A DNA stretch of 64,000 nucleotides. Source: Lycocorax pyrrhopterus obiensis (taxonomy: Eukaryota; Chordata; Aves; Passeriformes; Paradisaeidae). Where the stretch lies: positions 1,915,136 to 1,979,135 of the forward strand of contig JACSVZ010000024.1 in assembly GCA_014706295.1 (NCBI GenBank), given 5' to 3'. A program made the translations under genes and the position numbers. This document shows, piece by piece, positions 56,127 through 64,000 of the stretch (position 1 is its first letter; every line of letters starts with the position of its first letter). The notes beneath the pieces were generated by a model. It did not search any database. It was not told the origin of the DNA and saw only the letters and a program-made list of their open reading frames with translations.

Positions 56127-56715
56127 GTCACAGAATCACACACTCCTAGAGGGGTTTGCATTGGAAGGGACCTTTATAGGTCACCTCATTCCGCCCCCTG
56201 CCATGGGCAGGGACACCTTCCACCAGACCAGGTTGTTTCAGGGCCCATCCAATCTGGCCTTGGACACTTCCAGGGATCCAGGGGCAGCCACAGACCCTCT
56301 GGGCACCCTGTGCCAGTGTCCCAACACCCTCTGAGTAAAAAATTTCTTCCTACATCCAGTACAAATCCACTCCCTTTGACTCTAAAAAATCACTCATTGT
56401 CCTGTCACAACAGACCCTACAAAAATGTTTGCCCCCATCTTTTTTATAAGTCCCTTTAGGCCCTGCAAGGGGCTCTGAGCTCTCCCTGGAGCCTTCTCCT
56501 CTCCAGCTGAGCATCCCCAGCTCTCCCAGCCTGGCTCCAGAGGGGCTCCAGCCCTGGGGCAGCTCCGTGGCTTCCTCTGGACTCTCTCCAGCAGCTCCAG
56601 GTCCTTCTGCTGTTGCAGCCAGGGCTGGGGCATCTCTGCAGGTGGGGAATCACCTGAGCGGGGCAGAGAGGCAGAATCCTCTCCCTTGACCTGTTGGTCA
56701 AGCTGAATTTGATAC
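56127..56715 (-). mobile_element. CR1 LINE 3' fragment (antisense), about 590 bp
   Basis: It is the longest CR1 copy here. It begins 'cacagaatcacacactccta' and contains 'cccctgccatgggcagggac', 'gccttggacacttccaggga', 'cactcattgtcctgtcacaa' and 'ctctccagctgagcatcccc'. The right end near 'cttgacctgttggtca' is approximate. Confidence 0.94.
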
Positions 56716-57064
56716 AGCCAGGACACAATTGACATTTTGTCCAAATCTGGCTACTTTGTCTTCCTAGACTCCCTCTGCCCATCCTGGAACATTTCAGCCA
56801 TCTGAAAACCCAGGGAGGCTGAATATGAACAGAGGTTTTTGGGGAGGATCCTCAGATTTGAGGGAAGGGAGAACAAGAAGGAAAGCAGAGGAGGATGAGC
56901 TCCAAGGAGCTGCTGCTCTGCATCGAAGGTGACAGGGCAGCAGAGCTGTGCTGATGCCGGGCTCCCGTGCCAGTGTCACTCGTGCTGTCCCCACTCCGTG
57001 TGATGGAAGCCACCCCTGATTCCCAGGGAAAGCCTGGCAGGCTCTGGGCAGCGACTGCTCCTGG
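56716..57064. other. Intergenic, no gene recognised
   Basis: Spacer between CR1 and the solo LTR. Confidence 0.5.
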
Positions 57065-57068
57065 CCAG

Positions 57069-57530
57069 TGATGCCATGATGATTTTTGTCTTTTCTTTTA
57101 TACCCCTTTTATACCTTTTTACAACTCCTGTATTCTTAGTGCTTTTTGCCTACATTCCTGGACTTGTTTGTCAAACCAGGAGACAAAACATTTTAGAGGC
57201 TTCGTAGTCAGGGATCAGTGTGCCCCAGACCCCAAAGGTCCTCTCCAGAACACATTTTGTAAACTGAGATAGAACCATCCAGGGGAAGGTTCCTTGGGGA
57301 GGGGGGCTCATTTGAGCCTCTCACTGGGGAATTTATGATAGATATGCTAATTAGTAACACCTATAATGTGATACCAGATCTTTTGGGTACGTGCATTGCG
57401 GTGTGCATGGAGGTGCATTCCACCTGGACGTGGTGCACCTAAGGATCCTTAAAATAAATACCAAGGTAAAATCCCTTTTTCCCTTCTAACCGTGTTTGAC
57501 TCTTGATTTTAAGACCAGGAAAAGGCATCA
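57069..57530 (+). mobile_element. Solo LTR of an endogenous retrovirus (462 bp)
   Basis: The element starts TGATGCC and ends GGCATCA, a perfect 7-bp inverted terminal repeat with the canonical TG...CA ends. It is flanked by CCAG on both sides (57065-57068 and 57531-57534), a 4-bp target duplication. An AATAAA polyadenylation signal lies at 57453-57458, about 70 bases before the right end, as expected for R/U5 in plus orientation. No viral gene or second LTR occurs nearby, so it probably arose by LTR-LTR recombination. An alternative start at the second TGATG (57077) loses the target duplication. Confidence 0.82.
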
Positions 57531-57534
57531 CCAG

Positions 57535-57689
57535 GACCTGGGGGCTACTTGGCTCAGACCTTGCTGGAGCCTGGTCACCGAGTGCCCAGGCCCCTGGCAC
57601 GGTGTGCCCGGAGCCCTCCTGCCTCCCTGCACCTCCTGCTGTGGATGGAACCGTTGGAGCAGCCCTGGCTGGGATTTACATCCCTCGGA
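57535..57689. other. GC-rich spacer, no gene recognised
   Basis: Short stretch between LTR and the AT-rich block. Confidence 0.5.
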
Positions 57690-58480
57690 AAATAATTATG
57701 GGAAGAAAAGTGCTGGTATTAATCGGAGCCTCCATTTAAAGATTAACCACAACAAATGTGTTGCATGCAGGAAGTTTATTTAACAATGCTCCCATTGTAC
57801 ACCCCGAGAGCATGTTTGTCTTCATTAGTGGAGTAATTCATTATATGGCCTCTCTAACATTCAAATCAGAAGGAAGAATATTAAAAAAGTAATTATACTT
57901 TTCAAAGTAAAGCTTTATGGGTAAATTGTATGCAAATCGCTGTCTAAATCAGGGCGGCATATCTTAAGCAGATCTAAAAGTTGCAAAGGCTTCCACCGCA
58001 TCATTGATATGTAATCAACATAGATGTATGATTCTGCTCCTTACTTAGGCAAATTTGAATGGCAATCCTCAAGTAGGTAATTGGTATTTATCACAATGGC
58101 TGATGGGGAGAAGCTATAATCTTGTTACGGGTGGGACCGGCCTGTCATAAATCAACCTGCTTGGAGGTTACTGCAAGACTCTGTCACATTTGGGTTTCCA
58201 GATGCTTTTAATCACCTTTTTTAACCTTCACCTCATTTGTAATATGGGCAAATAACCTTCAGGTCTTTGAAGGCCTCTTCTGCAGGTGTCAGTGCGTTCG
58301 GGGAAATAGCTGAGTGCCCTCACACCATTTGTCCACCCCGTGATGACAGCCCCTTTTCTCTAATCAAGATAGTTTAATGAGATTTTTTTTTTCCTTACTA
58401 AAATAGCGCTAGGAATAAAACATGAAATTGATCATTTATGTGCACCAGGGAAATCATGTCATTTGGAAAATAATTTAACA
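57690..58480. promoter_or_regulatory. Strong candidate conserved non-coding element (about 790 bp)
   Basis: A long AT-rich unique block contains a perfect octamer ATGCAAAT (57930-57937), a SOX-type ACAATGG (58093-58099), a TGATATGTAATCA near-palindrome (about 58003-58015), TAATTGG and several TAAT cores. There is no coding frame, no repeat similarity and no simple-sequence explanation. It looks like a developmental enhancer. Confidence 0.5.
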
Positions 58481-59547
58481 GGATTGGATGGTTCAGATTT
58501 ACTGCCCAAACTGCAATCACCAGCTCTGGGGACTGGGAGGGGAGAGCAGAGGGGCATCCCAGAGCCTGCTGGGGGAGCGTGGACGGGTGGAGGACACCCA
58601 CCCACGTGGCCCTGGGGACAGATGTCCCCTGCCACCTCATCTCCCTCGCGAATCCACGCTGCTTCCCCAGGCATCAGGGGCTGGGCGCAGGTGCTGGAAT
58701 CCCTCCCCCAGCTCCTGGGGATGCAGCAGCTGCCCTGGGGAGCCGTGGGGTCTGGCTGGACCCTGGGATGGGGTCAGCTTTCCCCAAATTCATCCCCCTC
58801 CAGGTCCTGGTTGTGACAGGGGTGTCCATGCAGCCCCCGTGTCCCTACTGTCACACAACACGGGGTCCCACAGGACTCTGAGGCTGAAATATGCAGCAGA
58901 GCTCTGGCTGACAGGCCAGGGCACCCCCGAACCCCCTCCCACCACCCTCTCATCACCCCCCAGAGGAGTCACAAACCAAGTTTCCTGCAGGTGTCTTGGG
59001 GGTCACCAGCCATGCTGCTGAGGGACCACCAGCCCCATGTCCCCACCCATCCCTGGGGATGAACACAAGCAGGAGCGTGCTTCTCCTCTGGGCACGAGGT
59101 GCCCAAGGTGCCAGGGCCCAGTTCTGCCCAACTGCAGGCACCAAACAGCCTGAGGGAAGCTGCTGCCAGGCTGGGGTCACCGAAGGGGAGCCAAGGGTCC
59201 CTCTGTCCCACGCACTGTGACTTTTCTGAACTGCCTGCCCAGCTCCTCCATGCTGGCAGCTCCACTGTGCTCTCCCAGCACGGACATTGGCATTCCCAGG
59301 TGTCCCTCACCCGCAGGGGACATCAGCGTCTCTGCTGCTGCCAGGGAGCACCTTCAGTGCACCCAGCCCTAACACCGAGGCTGTGCAGGAGTCTCTGTCA
59401 GCTCAGCACCCTCTCAGATCCCTGCTCTTTATCCATCTGGCTGCTGGGTGGGGTTCCCACCCCCTTTTAGGACACACAGGAGCAGATACCCCAGAAGACC
59501 TTGCTGGTGTGGCTGCTGGACAAAGAGAGCTGCATCTCGTGCCCCTG
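58481..59547. other. Intergenic, no gene recognised
   Basis: An abrupt return to GC-rich sequence with chance frames on both strands. Confidence 0.5.
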
Positions 59548-59632
59548 CCCATGGCACGGGGGTGGAACTGGATGAGTTTTAGGGTCCCTTCCAACCCAAA
59601 CCGTTCTGGGATTCTCTGATTCTCTGGTTCTC
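59548..59632 (+). mobile_element. Short CR1 LINE 3' end
   Basis: 'ggtggaactggatgagtttt', 'agggtcccttccaacccaaa', then CCGTTCTGGGATTCTCTGATTC-type terminal repeats. Confidence 0.92.
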
Positions 59633-59799
59633 TGCTCTCCCAGGCGAATGGTCCCAGTGCAGAGCCCATCCTGTCCAAACTCCTGACGCTGAGGCCTTGC
59701 ACTGATTTAGGGGAGAAGCACACACAGACCTGGGAGCATTCAGGGAGGCTGACAGAGAATCACGGCAGAGAAAAAAACAATTCAAAATGTCCTAAGTGA

Positions 59800-60760
59800 C
59801 TTGAAGAGGATTCACAGCTGAAAATAGGGGTGAAATGGTTTCTGCTGGTTATTAATGCCGTGCTATTTGTTCCATGTTATTAGCAGGCGATAACGTGCCG
59901 TGCAGAGGTGAAAAGCAGATACAGAAATGCACGGCGGAAATTCATCTCCTCCAGCACGAGGCAATTGCGGGGCTGAGCTGGGGCACTGCTGAGCACCACG
60001 AGCCAGCAGAGATCTGAGTGCTGGAGAAATGAACATTTTTTTCATCCCTTTTCTTTTTTCTCTCTTTTTTTTTTTTTTGGAAGGGGAAAGAGGTTACATT
60101 TTTCTGTGTCAGAAATACGCCGTGACACGAGAGAATCCATCAAATGACACTGCGTGTCAGGTCATGTCACAACATCATTAAAACATTATATCTTGTTGAT
60201 GAGGCTCTTGCCATCAATTCAGAGAGTGACTGATTTGATCTGCAAAAAGTGGAAGTTTCTGTGCCCTGTTTGCAAGACAGCTGGCAGCTCTGTGAGAGGA
60301 AGCACTATTTCATATTCTATTTAGGGCATTAAGCCTTAATCCCATTAGAAGATTCATAGCATAGCCAGCTTCAGATAGAGAGATACTTCCATAGCTGGAT
60401 GGATTTCTCCTACGACACCTGCACCACATGCTACATGGAGCCATTTGGAAAAAAAAACAAGCCTACGGTCTTCCCAGCTCCTCTCTGAGAGCTTATCTCT
60501 TCCTCTAATACAGTTTAGTGCCAGGTTTTATAGACTGCTCATGCTGTCGGGAATGTTTGCTGGTATTCTGTTAACTTGATGCTTGGCTGTTCCAACACTA
60601 TTCATTTAGGGCAAGCATCTGGCATGTAGCAACAAGATGGCTGATAGAATAAAATTAGGCAAGTTTATATGATTAACCATAGCTGGGAGCCAGCATCGGT
60701 CTCAGTCTATAAGAGGTTGTAATATATCCTGTAGGTTATTTATCGGAGAGAGCAAAGCTG
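59800..60760. promoter_or_regulatory. Candidate conserved non-coding cluster (about 960 bp)
   Basis: AT-rich unique sequence continues for nearly 1 kb, interrupted by a poly-T/pyrimidine tract (60041-60078). It contains a bicoid-type TAATCC (60337-60342), several TTAATCCC/ATTAGAAG segments, CAGCTGG E-boxes and GATTTGATCTG-type sites. No coding frame or repeat identity. Confidence 0.45.
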
Positions 60761-61077
60761 CGTTCGCACGTGGGGAGGACCCAGGGAAACGCACCTTTGG
60801 GGGATGCTGGCACGGCTTCCTGAGGGGGTTCTGGCAGCCCTGAGGCTGGGAGGAGGCAAAAGCCATGATGCTGCAGAGCAGGGGATGGTGGTGGCACAGG
60901 CTGGCTCTCTCCAACCCCCTGCCTGAACCACACGGGGTTTGGGAACCTGGTCACCAGAGCGGGACCTGTGTGAGGTCAGGACACACACCCTTTATCCCCA
61001 TCCCATTCCTGAGTGCCAGGACAGTGCCCCCCTCCCCAGTTTGTTTAGCCCAGAGGATGATAAACCCAGGGAACAGA
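60761..61077. other. Intergenic, no gene recognised
   Basis: GC-rich spacer. Confidence 0.5.
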
Positions 61078-61306
61078 AAGAAGCCAGGTTTAGATGAGAT
61101 ATCAGGAAGAAATTCCTCCCTGTGAGGGTGAGGAGGCCCTGGCACAGGATGCCCAGAGAAGCTGTGGCTGCCCCATCCCTGGAAGTGTCCAAGGCCAGGC
61201 CGGGGCTTGGAGCAGCCTGGGACAGTGGAAGGTGTCCCTGCCCATGGCAGGGGTGGAATTGGATGAGCTTTAAGGTCCCTTCCAACCCAAACCAGTCTGG
61301 GATTCT
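61078..61306 (+). mobile_element. CR1 LINE 3' fragment, about 230 bp
   Basis: 'gccaggtttagatgagatat', 'caggaagaaattcctccctg', 'cccagagaagctgtggctgc', 'ggtggaattggatgagcttt', 'gtcccttccaacccaaacca' and GTCTGGGATTCTAC mark a standard CR1 3' end. Confidence 0.95.
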
Positions 61307-62629
61307 ACATGGCCTCTGCCAATAGAAGAGAGAAGCACTCCCAAAGCTGCAGCCCTGCTCTGTGGAGACACAGTGTCTCATGTCCCCCTGGCACCTCCTA
61401 CCTGCACCAGTGGGCTCCTGCTCATCCCCCTGGCTCTGTGGGGCCACCACAGACCCTGGATTGGAGGCTCCCGTGGATGCCGAGTTGGAGGCTGCTGTGG
61501 ATCCCTCTGGCCAGATGAAGACCTTCCTTTGGTCCCAATGCCTGAGCTGCTGTTTAAACTAGCAGCCCTGATGCTGCTGGGTGAGCCAGCTGTGAGCGGG
61601 GCAGGGTGCTGAGCTGTGCCCAGGATGCCCCGTCCATAGCACAGGAAAACTGTGCCCCAAAGTGTCCTGCCCTAAATACGGCAGCACTGCTGGGATGCAG
61701 AGCAGTGTGCCAAGTCCTGGCTGATTTGCTGGGGAAGGTCAGTGTGACCATCACCTGCCAGTCAGCCCCCCAGGTTTTGAGGAACAGTGCAGGCAGTGTG
61801 GGATCTGTGCTCTCTGCAGGCCTGGAGGTGTCTGTAACACAGGCACAGGGCAAAGAAATGGGTTTCCAAAAAATTAGAAATGAAGAAGGAAAGCAAATGC
61901 ACAGTCTGAGCTGAACCCTGCAGTCCTGCCAAGCTCTGGCTGTTTAATTTTGCTTTTGTGCATTGTATTGCTTGTTCAACAGAATTTGAAGGAAAAAGTC
62001 ATCCTGAGCTGAGGAATGAAGCACTTGTGCTGCTGTTAAATTATAATTCCCATTTATTCCTTCCTTGAAAAAAGTTTTCTTTTTGAGGTATGGCCATTTG
62101 CAGAATTAAAAAAGAGGGTGGAGTAACCCCAGTGCCTGGTCCCAGCTCTGCACCTCCCCGAGTCTGTGTCGGTATCGTGCGTGTCAGGAAATGCAGCATC
62201 ACCTGCCAGGCAATAGAGCCGTGATTGATAAGTGTGTAACAGCCCTGACCCAGAAAACCACACCTGTAATCTTTCCCCGATGAGCTCTGCCTGCATCAGT
62301 CCCATCCGAGTGTTTAAATGCCTCACTGGTCTCCAAAGCAGTCAATTGACCCAGCTGAGATGAGATGGTGTTGCCGAGGTTGCTGGGGGGAGGCTGGGTC
62401 AGAGCAGCCCCGTGGCTCTGCTCCACCTGCGCTGGCCGGTCACCTGCGGCTCTCTGGGGTGCCCACCCACGGGTCACGTCTCCACAATGTGCTCCGCTCT
62501 CTGTCACATCCTCTCCCGTTCCGCGCCTCCCCAGGATGCCCCTGTTCCCAGGCACAGCCCCCACCCTGCAGCCAGAGGGTTTAGGGCTGGGAACTAGGAA
62601 ACAAGGCTTTTCCAAGTGACATCAAACAG
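61307..62629. other. Intergenic, no gene recognised
   Basis: Bases 61920-62110 are AT-richer. No exon, repeat or RNA gene was identified. Confidence 0.5.
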
Positions 62630-63130
62630 CGGCCAAGAACTTTTAAATAAACCCCGAGATCAGCTCTCTTCTCGTTTATTACGAACAAACCAACCACGTG
62701 CTAAAGCCCTGTGCTGGGCTCTGTCCGTCTGTCTGCCTCCCTGTCTCCCCCAGCCCTCTGACTTGGTTATCTATTTACCTATCTATTTACATGTATTTCT
62801 TTTCCCGGTGAATTATGTCAGGGAGGCAGTAAAGTGTTATGTATTTGCAAGCCCCATAATCTTTAAAAGCACAGTGATGCATGCTCCAGATGAGAAAAGA
62901 GCCTCCATCCAGTATGTTAATAGATAGCATTAGGGCAATAATGAAAAGCACTTGAGACAAGTAAGCCCCTATCAAAAGCTGAGTAATAGAGATGCACAGA
63001 ATGAATCACAATGCACCTCCTCTGCAAAAGATATTAAGACGTCTGCTTTAGTGCAGGGTCTATTCACTCCAACAGCTGCTTCATTTCTCTGATTAAAATG
63101 GGAGTGGGGAGAGCTTTTCCAGCCATTTCC
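62630..63130. promoter_or_regulatory. Candidate conserved non-coding element
   Basis: AT-rich unique sequence holds 'gtttattacgaacaaaccaa', a TATCTATTTACC near-repeat (62768-62792), 'agtatgttaatagatagcat' and 'gagcaattaag'-like TAAT cores. The right edge meets a CpG-rich patch at 63160-63270. No coding frame or repeat identity. Confidence 0.42.
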
Positions 63131-64000
63131 CCTTTTGTGCAGTACCTCACACACAGGCAGACGCCCACGCCGTGCCCACAGCGGAGCTGTGCCGGTGGCT
63201 GCAGCCGGGGCACGCGGAGGGCAGGACGCGCACGCCGCACGCAAGGACACGAGCGGCGCAGGCACATTGTCACACGCACAGTGACACAGACATATGGGGA
63301 CTGCAGCAGCTGCGTGTGCAGCGGCTCCCAGGCACCACCGGGCACCTTGAGGCTTCCCGCTGCACGAGGAAACAGCCCCCCACGCACCCCACACCGGCCT
63401 CGGACCCACACCCCACGCTGGGCACACACAGGGGCACTCACACCCCTGCACGCCTCGGGTTCTGGCTCCCATCCCCACCACAGGTCCTGTACTCCCACCC
63501 CTTCGGGGTTGTCTGGAGCCACCGTGGGGATCTGGGCTGTAGAGACCCTCTCCCCCACCAGTGACAGCCAGGCCCTGATGTGCAGCGAGGATGGAAAGCC
63601 AGACAGGCTGAGAGGGTGCAGGAAACAGGGGTCAGGCATCTGGGATGCAGGACAGCCTTACTGGGAGACCAGACAGCAGCCATGGATGGGGGTGTTGGAG
63701 GTGTTGGTGCTACAGGAGGGGATGGCAGACCCCTGGTGGCACCATGCTGGAGGTACTGAACGCACAGGGGAGGGAAATGCCCCACTGCAATGCCTGGGAG
63801 GGCTCTCCAGGGGCCTGATGGACCCACGGCTGTGTTACCCACCAGCAAGTGCTCGATGCCGTTGCTAAAGCTTGAGACACCACCTGGGAGCATCACTCCA
63901 AGACAGCAGCCAAGTGCCAGGCTCTGCTCTGGGGTCACCAGTGCGAGGGGAACAAACCCACACCACGGGGATGGTGAGGTGCTGGTGCAGTTGGCAACCG
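63131..64000. other. Intergenic, CpG-rich patch at the left, no gene recognised
   Basis: CG dinucleotides are dense at about 63160-63270, then the sequence becomes ordinary GC-rich DNA to the window edge. The 256-codon plus frame at 63098-63868 has no domain. Confidence 0.45.

Noticed and set aside
63098..63868. 256-codon plus-strand open frame
   Set aside because: Low-complexity Ser/Thr/Pro/Arg composition, begins inside an AT-rich block and shows no family resemblance.

Overview
This window looks like nuclear DNA from a bird, most likely a neoavian or passerine species. The case rests on about thirty fragments of the avian CR1 LINE family, many with the typical 3' end in which 'aggtcccttccaaccc' is followed by ATTCTATG-type repeats. 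Isochores are GC-rich as on a small chromosome, there are solo retroviral LTRs, and no dense prokaryote-like coding is seen. The track of open frames is almost entirely chance ORFs in GC-rich DNA.

Only one protein-coding exon can be supported: the first coding exon of FOXO6 on the minus strand (3428-3856, 143 codons). It holds the N-terminal AKT site (Thr26) and the first half of the forkhead domain, and it ends at the splice donor after Gly-Trp-Lys that the FOXO family uses. Bases 1-3427 are the start of its first coding intron; the following exons lie beyond the left edge. Upstream (3857 to about 5000) is a very GC-rich 5' UTR, and about 4960-5460 is a CpG-island promoter. It carries an E-box, two CCAAT boxes read on the minus strand, a perfect CRE and a phased array of CACGCCC boxes.

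From about 5.5 kb to 64 kb no coding exon can be recognised on either strand. I read this as the intergenic regulatory landscape upstream of FOXO6. It alternates between CR1-rich filler and AT-rich blocks, dense in homeodomain, POU, SOX and GATA motifs, that look like conserved non-coding elements. These blocks lie at about 9.1, 12.0, 24.5, 27.2, 36.5, 39.4, 45.3, 54.2, 57.7-58.5, 59.8-60.8 and 62.6-63.1 kb. Conservation itself cannot be tested from one sequence.

The most notable non-gene structures are: a solo LTR at 57069-57530 with perfect 7-bp inverted ends and a 4-bp target duplication; a second probable LTR at about 46816-47179; a 29-unit (TTCCC)n, i.e. (AAGGG)n, array at 11421-11565; a 221-bp near-identical direct duplication (6423-6643 and 10717-10936); an interstitial telomeric (TTAGGG) tract at 8572-8594; a 20-bp minisatellite at 1591-1705; and relics of CR1 ORF2 near 28.7 and 55.3 kb. 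I found no CRISPR array, operon, tRNA or rRNA, and no evidence of an undescribed multi-gene system.
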